Shown here piece by piece: positions 20,656-29,670 of a stretch of DNA of 64,000 nt; position 1 is the stretch's first letter; every line of letters starts with the position of its first letter. Location of the stretch: positions 248,001 through 312,000 of the forward strand of contig NZ_NPDZ01000003.1 of NCBI RefSeq assembly GCF_002811875.1, in the 5' to 3' direction. Under the pieces are notes generated by a model, which was given only the letters and a program-made list of their open reading frames with translations, did no database searches and was not told where the DNA came from. The position numbers and the translations under genes are program-made. This DNA is from Leptospira perolatii (GTDB lineage Bacteria > Spirochaetota > Leptospiria > Leptospirales > Leptospiraceae).

Positions 20656-21357
20656 TTAGTTAATTCCGTATTTCTTCTTCAAAGAATTTAATTCTTTGAA
20701 AAAAGAATCCTTTGCCTTCCCGGTCAAATTCTTCAAATCCAGGACAACACGATCTGGGAGCTTCCGGGGTGAAATCGTTTCACCCCCCCTACCTTCTTTT
20801 TTCTTTAAGAGAGATTCAAGATTCTTGATCGATGGCTCTGCGCCAGATTTTATAAGCTCTGCGACCGAATTCTTATCTAGTCGCGCAATCGAACTAAGCT
20901 GCTTTACATATCTTTCCGTGTATCCCAGAAGTTTCGAAACTTCCTCTGCGGTCTTCTTTTTTTCTTTTCGCAAAAATTGAATTGCACGACCTACTTCCCA
21001 CGGGTTCAGGCTTTTTCTCTTCTCGTTTTCAGCAAGCGCCATCTCATAGCACCGGTCTTCAGAGGCATCGGTTTCTATTGCAGGAATAGACTTCCAGCCC
21101 AGCAATTTTGCGGCTTGATACCTCCGCTCCCCAGCAACTATCTGATACCTTTTACCGGAGCGTCTGACCACGATCGGCTCGATCAAACCTAAACGGCGCA
21201 TTGATTCAACGAGATCGGTTACCTCTTCTTTACCGAAAATCCTGGGTTGCTCCGGATTCGGAAAAATATCGGATAACAGTATCTCCTTATTGGTAGAGTC
21301 TTCACTCCCAAATGCGGTCAGAAGATCCAAACCCGCGAATTCAGCTCTCTTTGCCAT
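20656..21357 (-). CDS. parB: Partition protein ParB (first system)
   Basis: 233 residues. ParB/Spo0J N-terminal domain with NPEQPR, IEPIVVR, and the CTP-binding box GERRYQAAK (about 76-84), then AENEKRKSLNPWE and an HTH (KTAEEVSKLLGYTERYVKQ). The C-terminal part is short and Lys-rich. The start has AAGGAGGG right before it. It overlaps the end of parA1 by 17 nt, a usual parAB arrangement. One of the two parS-like palindromes lies inside this gene (20766-20786). Confidence 0.93.
   Translation of the reverse strand: MAKRAEFAGLDLLTAFGSEDSTNKEILLSDIFPNPEQPRIFGKEEVTDLVESMRRLGLIEPIVVRRSGKRYQIVAGERRYQAAKLLGWKSIPAIETDASEDRCYEMALAENEKRKSLNPWEVGRAIQFLRKEKKKTAEEVSKLLGYTERYVKQLSSIARLDKNSVAELIKSGAEPSIKNLESLLKKKEGRGGETISPRKLPDRVVLDLKNLTGKAKDSFFKELNSLKKKYGIN
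20766..20786. repeat. parS-like palindrome, copy 1 (inside parB1)
   Basis: Arms GGGGTGAAA and TTTCACCCC around a TCG centre. The 8+8 bp core GGGTGAAA-N3-TTTCACCC is shared exactly with the site at 22410-22428 upstream of parA1. Location inside and next to a parAB pair and the GTGAAA/TTTCAC half-sites, which echo known chromosomal parS half-sites, suggest a ParB1-binding site. Not proven. Confidence 0.65.
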
Positions 21358-22267
21358 TTGCCCTCCTTACAACCTCGTCGGCTAATGAATTAAACATTTG
21401 CATCGCTTTTGCATCATATTCTGATAACAACTTTCGTTTAGCTTGCGATTGCGGAATCGCTTCGCGCCGGTAAATGACAGTTTCAAAAACCGGAAAATAC
21501 TTTCTAATCGTGTCTGCCAATCCAGAAAGCGCGCGAGCGTCCTCAAACTGATTTAGCACCGCACCGAGCAAACCGAGATTCGTATTGGCCTTGCGTCGAA
21601 TTTTTTCGATCGTTCCGTGCAAGTCTTTCAACCCCTGTACGCTAAAGGCTCTAGTCTGAATCGGAACCAGGACCTGGTCTGCAGCTATAAGTGCATTCTC
21701 CAATATCAATCCGAGAGAAGGCGGACAATCAATGATGATGTATTCATATGAAGAACGAATCGGAATAAGCGCATCCTTGAGTAGCTCAAAGTCGTCCCTC
21801 TCGTACGGAGTAGTGAAGTTTGCTAAATGAATGGATGAAGGAACGAGATCCAAGTTGGGTGCCAAGTTAACAATAATTTCTCGGATCGGAACTGGAGCTC
21901 CACCTCTATAGCCGAGCGTATGAAAGACAGATTTTTCGGCTTGCCCGAGATATAACTGAGTTATGTTTGCTTGCGCATCCCAATCCACGAGGAGCACCGG
22001 CTTTCCAGATTTAGCCAAGGCCTCAGCCAATGCTATAGATACAGTAGTTTTTCCCTCTCCTCCCTTTTGATTCGAAACGGCAATGACTACTGAATTTGCT
22101 AGCTTCTTTCGTCTCTTCTCGAAATACTTTTCGATAACTAGCTGCCTATACTTGCCATCTAGTTCTGCTGGAATCTTCCAGCTCTCCGCCTTTTCTCGAA
22201 AAGCTTCCTTCGAAGGAAGGCCATACTCTTCGACAATTTCCTCAACGCCCAACACCCTGTCTTTCAT
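21341..22267 (-). CDS. parA: Partition ATPase ParA (first system)
   Basis: 308 residues from the ATG at 22267 (AAAGG nine nucleotides upstream; a TTG two codons earlier also exists). It has about 58 extra N-terminal residues before the ATPase fold, unlike ParA2 at 44852. Deviant Walker A NQKGGEGKTT (about 66-75), Walker B region IIDCPPSLGL. The Glu in KGGEGKT replaces the more common Val/Thr/Cys, and the same variant occurs in ParA2. The extra N-terminal part could be a DNA-binding/self-regulating domain as in type Ia ParA proteins (inference). Confidence 0.93.
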   Translation of the reverse strand: MKDRVLGVEEIVEEYGLPSKEAFREKAESWKIPAELDGKYRQLVIEKYFEKRRKKLANSVVIAVSNQKGGEGKTTVSIALAEALAKSGKPVLLVDWDAQANITQLYLGQAEKSVFHTLGYRGGAPVPIREIIVNLAPNLDLVPSSIHLANFTTPYERDDFELLKDALIPIRSSYEYIIIDCPPSLGLILENALIAADQVLVPIQTRAFSVQGLKDLHGTIEKIRRKANTNLGLLGAVLNQFEDARALSGLADTIRKYFPVFETVIYRREAIPQSQAKRKLLSEYDAKAMQMFNSLADEVVRRANGKES

Positions 22268-22393
22268 TGACAAATACCTTTAATAGAAGTCCTTTCTTAA
22301 ACTCAATTTGTCAAGAAAACCTATGTCTCATTGACCTTTAATTGGCGAAAAAACAAGGTTGATACAACCAGATATGCCTAGAATTATAGGCAT

Positions 22394-22428
22394 CCCTTTC
22401 CTATAGAAAGGGTGAAACCATTTCACCC
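22394..22428. repeat. parS-like palindrome copy 2, overlapped by a second inverted repeat
   Basis: GGGTGAAA (22410-22417), CCA, TTTCACCC (22421-22428): the same 8-3-8 design as the copy inside parB1. A second inverted repeat, CCCTTTC - CTATA - GAAAGGG (22394-22412), shares its last three bases with it. The pair sits in the 185-bp gap between parA1 and the divergent gene at 22453, so it may serve both as centromere and operator. Confidence 0.65.
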
Positions 22429-22452
22429 CAGAACAATGAGAAACAAGAATAA

Positions 22453-23562
22453 ATGAACAACTACCGCAGACTCTACTCGGGATTTGCATGGGCAATTTTT
22501 GTCCTCTTACTCCCCGGTTCCTTATTCCCTCAAGGCTCCACCAATTTTTCGGAAAAAAATCCAGGATCAGTTGAGGAAAAGAAATCATATAGCTCAGGCT
22601 TGAACAGCTTTCTATCGAGATCTTCAGCGACGATATTATTCGGGCTCAATGGCGGTGAGCACATTTTCGAATCTGGGACCAAATATCCAAACTTATCCGG
22701 GGTAAAAGCTGGGTCCAGAATCAGTTACAACCGGGATTTCACATACGCCGGTCTGGAATTTAAGCACTGGCTGGATCAATGGGAGGTACAAGTTGGGTAT
22801 AGGTCTACCGGTGGATACAAAAGAGTAGGGGAGGGTAGAGACGAAGATTTTGCTCTCGGAGATCCCACTGTCGAACGGGGTTCGAAGATTGCCTTCCGAG
22901 AATTTGCATTCTACGATACGCCATATACTTTCACCGGATCTAGAAATTTTGCCGATGGGAAGGGCAGACTTTCTATGAAGCAAGATCGAATCAGTCTTCA
23001 GATCCGAAAGTACTTCGGATCTTCAAACCCAGATAGCAGAAAGAGCGGACATGGCATTTTTTGGGCTGGGGGAATCCATTATACTTTTTTCAAATATTAT
23101 TTGTATGACGTCATGCAATGGGTCGCATCCGACCCTGTATTTTATGATCGCATCGGACTCGGGTTGAGTTTCTCGAATACTACTTGGGAATTTCCGGTAG
23201 GGATCGGTTACCGTTATTCAAATGGAGGCTGGGTCGTTGACACAAGCTTTCTCGGATTATCGTGGTATTCGCATTTTCGAGACTACCATTACCATCGCAC
23301 TTTAAATTTTATCGGTAACGCCGGGGGTTACGGATTCGAAGCCTCCCTAGGGTTAGGTTACAATTGGAGTCGCTGGCTTGCTTTCCTCAAGCTGACAGAA
23401 CACAGACTGTATGGCTCGGGAAGTTTTTCCACCAAGGGCGGCTTAAGCAACGAAGATCTTATTTCAGGTTCCGCAGGAAGGTTTCGAAATTATCTGAATA
23501 CCAAGCAATATAATATAGAACTATCGATGACAAGCTACTTGGATTGGGCTGCTGGGAATTGA
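22453..23562 (+). CDS. Exported protein, probable outer-membrane beta-barrel
   Basis: 369 residues with a signal peptide (AWAIFVLLLPGSLFPQG, cut near 27). The mature part has many alternating strands rich in Gly, Tyr and Trp (AGLEFKHWLDQWEVQVGY, FPVGIGYRYSNGGW, FEASLGLGYNWSRW), as in outer-membrane barrels. The strand pattern near the C-terminus loosely recalls omptin proteases, but I cannot place the catalytic Asp/His set, so only a barrel is called. Divergent from parA1 and upstream of hemH. Confidence 0.65.
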   Translation: MNNYRRLYSGFAWAIFVLLLPGSLFPQGSTNFSEKNPGSVEEKKSYSSGLNSFLSRSSATILFGLNGGEHIFESGTKYPNLSGVKAGSRISYNRDFTYAGLEFKHWLDQWEVQVGYRSTGGYKRVGEGRDEDFALGDPTVERGSKIAFREFAFYDTPYTFTGSRNFADGKGRLSMKQDRISLQIRKYFGSSNPDSRKSGHGIFWAGGIHYTFFKYYLYDVMQWVASDPVFYDRIGLGLSFSNTTWEFPVGIGYRYSNGGWVVDTSFLGLSWYSHFRDYHYHRTLNFIGNAGGYGFEASLGLGYNWSRWLAFLKLTEHRLYGSGSFSTKGGLSNEDLISGSAGRFRNYLNTKQYNIELSMTSYLDWAAGN

Positions 23563-23683
23563 ATCTTAGTCAAGTCCCAGGTTTCCGCCAAGATTCAGTT
23601 TCACTTTCATTAAGAGATTCGTAAATATCAAGGGAAACGACGAGGCCATATTTCCACTTGTAAGCAAATGCTACCGGAGTATT

Positions 23684-24817
23684 TTGTTAGAATCTGTGCA
23701 AAAAGTATCTAAGAACCGACTTCTTTTATTAAATCTGGGCGGACCGAGAGCCGCTTCAGAAATTCCTAAATTCTTAATGGATCTTTTTGAGGATCCACTT
23801 GTATTTGATCTGCCGATTCCAGAGGCCCTTCGTTTGTATTTGGCCCGCAAAATCGCAGAATCCAGATCCAAAAAAGTACAAGAAGTCTACGCTTCTATGG
23901 GCTTCGGAGGAGGTTCCCCACTAGTTTCCGAAACCGAACGTCAGGCAAAGGAACTACAGAAGCTCCTTGAAAAGAGCGGAGAAAAATGGGAGATCAAAAT
24001 TGCGATGGCTTGTGGGTATCCGCATATCAGGGAGATCGATCCTGAATGGTTAGACCCAAGAAACGGAGTTATAATTTTACCTTTGTTCCCGCATTTTTCG
24101 CGATCAACCGTACTTTCGACGGCAATGATATTAAAGAGCAAACTCGGATTTTGTCCGATCTCTTACGAAGGGTGGATACAACCCTTTTTTGACAAATCAG
24201 AATACCTTGAATCGGTGCGCGATCTGATTCTAGATTTCTTTAACGGTCATCTGGAAAATTCCAAATTCCTTCACTTACATAACAAAAAAGTAAAGGACTG
24301 GCAGAATATCGATATAGTATTTAGCGCACACGGGATTCCGATGCGGTTAGTCCATAAAGGAGACGACTATGTCCGAGAAATTGAAAGAAATACGAATGAG
24401 CTAGTCTCTCTATTGAGAGAGGCCGGCTATCGCGGAAATACTCACCTTGCATTCCAAAGTAGGGTAGGTCCGAGTAAATGGACCACTCCGAATACTTTAA
24501 ATCTGTTAGAAGAGCTTTCCAAAGCCAAAGTTTCCAGGGTTGCGATTTACCCTATAAGTTTTGTGAGTGATCACTTAGAAACCTTAGAAGAAATCGGCGT
24601 ACAAATGCGAGACAAAGCAAAGTCATTGGGTTTTCAGGATTATTATAGAATACCAACACCTGGAACCTATCCTCCGTTTATTCGGGCACTTGCTACGATT
24701 ATAGAAAGAGCAAAGGCCGCCTCGAATAAGGGAACTAACGTTAGGACAGTCTGCACCTGCAAATCATTGGGCGGATTTGACCCAAGCAAAGAAAAAGTTC
24801 TTTGCTCTTCGCACTAA
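23684..24817 (+). CDS. hemH: Ferrochelatase
   Basis: 377 residues; inserts Fe2+ into protoporphyrin IX (or coproporphyrin III). Motifs: LLLNLGGP at the N-terminus, the catalytic His in FSAHGIPM (about 210-217) and the conserved SFVSDHLETLEEI. The C-terminus carries CTCKSLGG and a final Cys, a possible Fe-S ligand set as found in some ferrochelatases. Start is a TTG at 23684 with GGAG only four bases upstream; a GTG at 23696 is possible. Convergent with hemY, with three bases between stops. Confidence 0.93.
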   Translation: MLESVQKVSKNRLLLLNLGGPRAASEIPKFLMDLFEDPLVFDLPIPEALRLYLARKIAESRSKKVQEVYASMGFGGGSPLVSETERQAKELQKLLEKSGEKWEIKIAMACGYPHIREIDPEWLDPRNGVIILPLFPHFSRSTVLSTAMILKSKLGFCPISYEGWIQPFFDKSEYLESVRDLILDFFNGHLENSKFLHLHNKKVKDWQNIDIVFSAHGIPMRLVHKGDDYVREIERNTNELVSLLREAGYRGNTHLAFQSRVGPSKWTTPNTLNLLEELSKAKVSRVAIYPISFVSDHLETLEEIGVQMRDKAKSLGFQDYYRIPTPGTYPPFIRALATIIERAKAASNKGTNVRTVCTCKSLGGFDPSKEKVLCSSH

Positions 24818-24820
24818 TTT

Positions 24821-26107
24821 CTAGAGAGAGTGCTGCGCAAAGGCTCTCTCTATGATTGACTTTAACCCGATTCCGTATCGAAAATTTCCTTCGACTCGCA
24901 AATCCTCGGGCAAAATCCGATCTAAATCCCGATTAAAAGAAAGTAATTGCGGGCTATATTCCGGGAGAGCGTCCTTCCAGATCGTTACGTAATGGTTTAA
25001 GGGAGAACTGCTTTCAGGAAATATTTTCTTTCTGTCTTCTTCAACAATCGAGATAATTTCTGCCTCTGATTTAGTTGCAATCTCTCGATCTCCGGCTCCT
25101 CCGTAGATGTAGGTCTCGGAATTGATCCCGTTCACAGATCTACCGGGAAAGATAAAGTTATTGAATAGGATTCCCCTTACCCGGATCCCCATTTCCGAAG
25201 AATATGTTTTGTGGTCCTTGGGGAAAAGGATTCCAAAACCTTTGCCAGTACCCAAAATAGAATCTTTTCCGAAACGAGTGACAGACACGACTGGTAATGT
25301 CTGTAACATTCCTTGGTATACTTTGAGTTCAGAAAACTCGGCTCTCAGTAGCTTCAGACTAGAACTTAGATTGGTAGCAAGAGTGATCTTCGCCCTAGGA
25401 TACTTTCCACGAAGTTGCTTTAAGCTTCCGATCTCTTCTTCGTACTTGATTTTGCCTTCCTTTTTTACTCTTGCTTCGAGAGCGGCCACAAGCGATCCGA
25501 TCCCTCCGCGAAAACTAACTGTTCCTCTTCTGGTTTTGACAGGTTTGGAAGTATTCTCCGAAGCATAATGTTTTAGGTTTTTCCAAGTCGGTTGATTCAA
25601 TTGGAAAAACTTTCCTAGTACCAATTCCGCTGACATTGTATCCAAATCTCCTGCGTAAATTCCACCCAAAGCAGGCTCTAACAATTTCTCGGCTGCCGAC
25701 TCACCTAACACTCGTTTGCCCCAATGTAAAACCGATTCTCCCTCTAATGGCTTGGATGGCACAGTAAATGCTTTATAGGCAAGAGAGACCGCTTCAAAAA
25801 AGGTGAGCGGAATTCTCCTAGGTTTGCCACGAGTAAAAATAAAACGTCTTTTGGCCGCAGGATCGGCCACGAGAATATCAAGCCCCAATTTGGATGAAAG
25901 CAATTCCAATTCTCGACAGTTCAAAATCCCGTTCGCAGCAGTTTCTACAATTCCGTATTCGGTAGGAACAGATCGAATCAATCCACCACCGCGGTCTGCT
26001 TTTTCAAGGACTAATACAGATTCGCCTTTGGAAAGTGCGAGATACGCATGCAACAAGCCAGTAAACCCGGCGCCTATGACAATTCTATCTGGATGTGGAG
26101 TTGGCAC
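24821..26107 (-). CDS. hemY: Protoporphyrinogen/coproporphyrinogen oxidase, FAD type
   Basis: 428 residues. FAD-binding IGAGFTGLLHAYL near the N-terminus with the Glu at the end of the second strand (LVLEKADRGGG), then the family middle region (LEPALGGIYAGD) and a C-terminal FAD segment (EGNFRYGIGLKSIIERA). Oxidises the porphyrinogen to porphyrin before iron insertion; the partner hemH is convergent. Called HemG in some Leptospira annotation, but it is the FAD HemY type, not the flavodoxin type. Confidence 0.88.
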   Translation of the reverse strand: MPTPHPDRIVIGAGFTGLLHAYLALSKGESVLVLEKADRGGGLIRSVPTEYGIVETAANGILNCRELELLSSKLGLDILVADPAAKRRFIFTRGKPRRIPLTFFEAVSLAYKAFTVPSKPLEGESVLHWGKRVLGESAAEKLLEPALGGIYAGDLDTMSAELVLGKFFQLNQPTWKNLKHYASENTSKPVKTRRGTVSFRGGIGSLVAALEARVKKEGKIKYEEEIGSLKQLRGKYPRAKITLATNLSSSLKLLRAEFSELKVYQGMLQTLPVVSVTRFGKDSILGTGKGFGILFPKDHKTYSSEMGIRVRGILFNNFIFPGRSVNGINSETYIYGGAGDREIATKSEAEIISIVEEDRKKIFPESSSPLNHYVTIWKDALPEYSPQLLSFNRDLDRILPEDLRVEGNFRYGIGLKSIIERAFAQHSL

Positions 26108-26204
26108 GGATACAGTTTGCGGGGCCCGGATTGTTTGACAATTCGGATCTTATTATTTTTAGCTCGTTTCCTGCGGTTTGAACTAGCAAGAAATCGAGAT
26201 CCTA

Positions 26205-27191
26205 CTAATCATCGTTTGTCGCTGTTAGTGGCGAAACTTTTTTCTCTACAGAAATTGGTGAACCCTGCTTTCGAAGCACTTGATTTCCTAAAATAAAGTA
26301 TACACCGAGTAAAATAGCGAGACTAGCAGGAATTAGTTGCAACTTCAAATTCTCTCCGCCGAGCCAAGCGCCCACTAGAATCGCTATGATCGGATTTATA
26401 TAAGTGTAGGAATAGACCCGATTGGGGGGTTCCACTCTTACAATAAAAGAGTAAGCGGTGTGCCCGATCGTCGAACCGAAAACAACTAAATAGCAAAGCG
26501 CCCACCATGTCCCAGGTGTCATCGCAACAAATGCCTGGGAACTCCATCCTCCCGAAAATAATGAGAACGCCAAAAAAACAAAAGAGGCGCCTAACATCTG
26601 AAAGCCGCCCACTGCTAAAGGATCTTTCATCTTAATTTGATTTCTCGTGAAGTAGGAAAATCCTCCGTACAGCATACTACCCAAAAAGGCGAAAAAAATT
26701 CCGACCCCAGTTTCTGTAAGCGTAAACCTTTGAAAAATAATTAGGATTTCTTCGTAGGAAAGTATTGCGATCCCGAGAATGCCTAGACCCATACCATAGG
26801 CTTCTTGGATAGAAAGGCTCCATTTTTCTCCTGACATTGCTTGCATAATAACAATATAAATAGGAGTTCCCGCGATCACCACAGCCGCCATATGAGAGTC
26901 CACATAACGCATAGAAAGCGAAGTCAGTCCCTGGCCGCTCACGATGATCAGTGCGCCGATGATTGCCACTTTGAGGGCTTCCTGCAGATTTTCTCTAGTG
27001 AATAAAGGAAATTTATTTCTAATCAATGCATAAGAGATTGCAAAATTTAAGAATGCGGCCAAGAACAATCGAATCCCTAAGAACAGATCGATGGACATCG
27101 ACTTTTGGCCTTCCTTTAGCGCCAGATAGGTGGATCCCCAGATAATGTACAGAGAAACGTAAGCGAATAGAATTTTCGGATCTCGCGGCAT
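26205..27191 (-). CDS. EamA/DMT family transporter
   Basis: 328 residues (ATG at 27191; a GTG three codons earlier is possible). Ten hydrophobic helices in two EamA halves; the N-terminal YIIWGSTYLALKEG and the second-half EPPNRVYSYTYINPIIAILVG are typical. Drug/metabolite exporters of unknown substrate. It lies between the heme genes hemN and hemY on the same strand, so transport of a heme-related compound is conceivable but not shown. Confidence 0.88.
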   Translation of the reverse strand: MPRDPKILFAYVSLYIIWGSTYLALKEGQKSMSIDLFLGIRLFLAAFLNFAISYALIRNKFPLFTRENLQEALKVAIIGALIIVSGQGLTSLSMRYVDSHMAAVVIAGTPIYIVIMQAMSGEKWSLSIQEAYGMGLGILGIAILSYEEILIIFQRFTLTETGVGIFFAFLGSMLYGGFSYFTRNQIKMKDPLAVGGFQMLGASFVFLAFSLFSGGWSSQAFVAMTPGTWWALCYLVVFGSTIGHTAYSFIVRVEPPNRVYSYTYINPIIAILVGAWLGGENLKLQLIPASLAILLGVYFILGNQVLRKQGSPISVEKKVSPLTATNDD

Positions 27192-27215
27192 TTCTACCAC
27201 TGAGTTCAGGATGGC

Positions 27216-28166
27216 TTAAAATTGGAATCTATATCCTAAGGAGTAACGGATTTCTAAAGAAGTTTGCGAGCCGCTTCCTTGCGCAGTGGAGGAATTCACG
27301 TAAGCCGGCGTTGCATTCAATTCAAGTCCAGTATTCTTTTCTAATTTACTAGCCTCCGCAACACTGGGCGCGCTACCGGCAAACAAATACGCATCTAAGA
27401 GATTGACCAAATAAATCGCACCGATAACGTATAACGCACCTTGGTACTCATGAAAATCTCGCGCTGCCAGGATCTGCTTGTGTCGAATCGGGCTTATATA
27501 TTTGTCATAAAGATAAGCATCGGTCGGATTCGAAAAAGAGGGAGGGGTAATGGTCGGAATTCCAACCGCCGATCCTAACATCGCCGACTTTGTATACGGG
27601 TTCCCCTCGTTATTGTATAAATTTACAGATACTTGATAGTCTTTAAATTTTTGATAACCGACGTATCCTGCAGCAAGGAGTAGGGCAGGGAATAGAACGC
27701 CTTGAAATTTTCTTTCGCTATACCATTGACCCCAACCCGGCAAAATAGCTGATCTCAATAGCGCTTTTTTTGGATCGATCGCTGGAGGTTTTTTCTTTTC
27801 GGCGAGTTCTCTTCTTCTCGCTTCCTCTTCTGCGGCAAGTCTCTCCTCTTCTTTCTGTTGCATTTCTCGCTGCTCCGCTTCTATCTTGCTTCTAGCGAGT
27901 TTGTTTTCCTCTTCCTTGCGGATTCTGGCTTCTTCGGCTTCATTAACTTCTTTATACAAAACCTTTAAGACTGTATTTTTGCTGATCGATCTACGGCCAG
28001 CTTCGGTTTGTAAAACGATTACGGATTGGTTTTGCGTGATAATCTTGCCTTTGACAGCTCCGCCTTGCCTCATCAATACAGTGGCGGAGTCCACACCTGC
28101 AATCGGAGATAGAACGATCAGTAAAAATGCGAAGAGCCAAGAAATATGTAAATTCGATCGATTCAT
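27216..28166 (-). CDS. Exported membrane protein with coiled coil and LPGWGQ motif
   Basis: 316 residues from the ATG at 28166, which gives a proper signal peptide (WLFAFLLIVLSPIAGVDS); an in-frame start 16 codons earlier is less likely. Next, a small beta domain (VLMRQGGAVKGKI, about 30-65), a Glu/Arg-rich coiled coil (about 70-130), then SAILPGWGQWYSERKFQG, the motif of DUF5683-like membrane proteins, and two or three membrane helices. Function unknown. In line with the heme genes but 154 nt after hemN. Confidence 0.7.
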   Translation of the reverse strand: MNRSNLHISWLFAFLLIVLSPIAGVDSATVLMRQGGAVKGKIITQNQSVIVLQTEAGRRSISKNTVLKVLYKEVNEAEEARIRKEEENKLARSKIEAEQREMQQKEEERLAAEEEARRRELAEKKKPPAIDPKKALLRSAILPGWGQWYSERKFQGVLFPALLLAAGYVGYQKFKDYQVSVNLYNNEGNPYTKSAMLGSAVGIPTITPPSFSNPTDAYLYDKYISPIRHKQILAARDFHEYQGALYVIGAIYLVNLLDAYLFAGSAPSVAEASKLEKNTGLELNATPAYVNSSTAQGSGSQTSLEIRYSLGYRFQF

Positions 28167-28320
28167 TCTAATTCGCAAACAACCTAATCCCTTCCTCAAG
28201 ATAATAACTGTCATCCTATCATTGGACTTAAAAATTGATTATTTCTAGCGTTTTTAGGCTAATAACTCCTTCTAAAATACAAGGGTTTTACTCCACTTTA
28301 CCGATTCTAAATTCTGAATT

Positions 28321-29670
28321 TCAAATCGACTGAGAGAAAACTTTTGCTTCGGGACTTTTCCTACGGAGACGAAGATCCAAACCGGTGCAAACGTTGCGAA
28401 GAAAAGGTTTTCCAGCCTCTGTGATTGTCAGAGTTTTCCCTTTCCACTCGATTAGATTATCGTCTTCCATAGTCGCCAAATACAGTTTCACATCTTCGAA
28501 AATTTCCTCCGGAAGAGCAGCGCTTCCAGTAGTAGAAAGAGCCAATATTAAGGCCCTCTGACGAAGATCTTCCTCGTTTAATTTATGTCCCCTGAGCAAC
28601 GCATGACCATCTTCTGAAATCCTTCTCTGGTATTTTTTCAAAATTTTCTCATTCTGATAAAAACAATCCCAGGTATCCGAAATTGCGGACACTCCTAAGC
28701 CCAAAAGTAGGTCGGTTGTTCTGGTAGTATAGCCCATAAAATTCCGATGCAACGTACCATCGACCGACGCTAAATACAAGGAGTCGTCGGAAAGGGCAAA
28801 ATGGTCCATTCCAATTTCCTTATATCCCGCATTGATAAACATTTCTCTACCGATCTCGTATAACTCGCGTTTTTCGGCGCCCTTGGGCAAATCCTCTTCC
28901 GTGAATAATCTTTGAGCAGCCTTGATCCAAGGAACATGTGCATAGCTGTAAAAAGCAATTCTATCTGGCCTCAAGGCCAATGTTTTTTGAATTGTTTCTT
29001 CGATACTCTTGCTCGTTTGCTTTGGTAATCCGTAGATCAGGTCAAAATTTACAGAATTGTAACCTAGTTTTCTCGCACCTTCAGTGATTCCCGCGGTCAA
29101 TTCGTAAGGCTGGATTCGATTCACCAACCTTTGCACTTCTGAATCGAAATCCTGGACTCCGAGACTGATTCTCTTAAATCCGAAATCTTTGAGCAAATCT
29201 AGTTGGGTCAACCTAGTGCGTCTAGGATCCACTTCGATGGAAAACTCAGGAGACTCTGCAATCGTCAACGCACTCAAAATCGGCTTTAAGATAGACTCCA
29301 AGTTTTTCTCGGACAAATAAGTAGGCGAGCCTCCGCCCAAATGCAATTCTCGTAATTCCCTTTTTCCAAGCTCCGGAACAGCCTTTAAATAATTTGAATA
29401 TTCGGTTAACAAAGATTCGACGTACGGCTCTTCGACGGAGTGATTCTTTGTAATCGATGTATTGCATCCACAAAACGAACATAAAGTTTCGCAAAATGGG
29501 ATATGCAGATACAAGGCGAGGGAAGAGCCAACTGGTTGAATTCGATTTCGAATAGACGAAATCCATTCTTCGCGAGTAGGATCCGATTCCCAATAAGGCA
29601 CCGTAGGATAACTAGTGTACCGAGGTGCAGGTACATCATACTTTCCGATTAGGCTCAGTTCCGATTTCAT
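28321..29670 (-). CDS. hemN: Oxygen-independent coproporphyrinogen III oxidase (radical SAM)
   Basis: 449 residues from the ATG at 29670, which makes an ATGA overlap with the hemE stop; the longer upstream frame lies inside hemE. N-terminal YDVPAPRYTSYPTVPYW is the HemN signature, followed by the radical-SAM cluster FCETLCSFCGC (C-x3-C-x2-C, about 61-68). It decarboxylates two propionates of coproporphyrinogen III. Length and N-terminus match true HemN rather than HemW. Confidence 0.96.
   Translation of the reverse strand: MKSELSLIGKYDVPAPRYTSYPTVPYWESDPTREEWISSIRNRIQPVGSSLALYLHIPFCETLCSFCGCNTSITKNHSVEEPYVESLLTEYSNYLKAVPELGKRELRELHLGGGSPTYLSEKNLESILKPILSALTIAESPEFSIEVDPRRTRLTQLDLLKDFGFKRISLGVQDFDSEVQRLVNRIQPYELTAGITEGARKLGYNSVNFDLIYGLPKQTSKSIEETIQKTLALRPDRIAFYSYAHVPWIKAAQRLFTEEDLPKGAEKRELYEIGREMFINAGYKEIGMDHFALSDDSLYLASVDGTLHRNFMGYTTRTTDLLLGLGVSAISDTWDCFYQNEKILKKYQRRISEDGHALLRGHKLNEEDLRQRALILALSTTGSAALPEEIFEDVKLYLATMEDDNLIEWKGKTLTITEAGKPFLRNVCTGLDLRLRRKSPEAKVFSQSI

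Noticed and set aside
24822..24852. Nine-base inverted repeat TAGAGAGAG/CTCTCTCTA between hemH and hemY as a shared terminator
   Set aside because: No T run follows on either strand, and it lies in the last codons of hemY. It may slow transcription, but a terminator is not supported.
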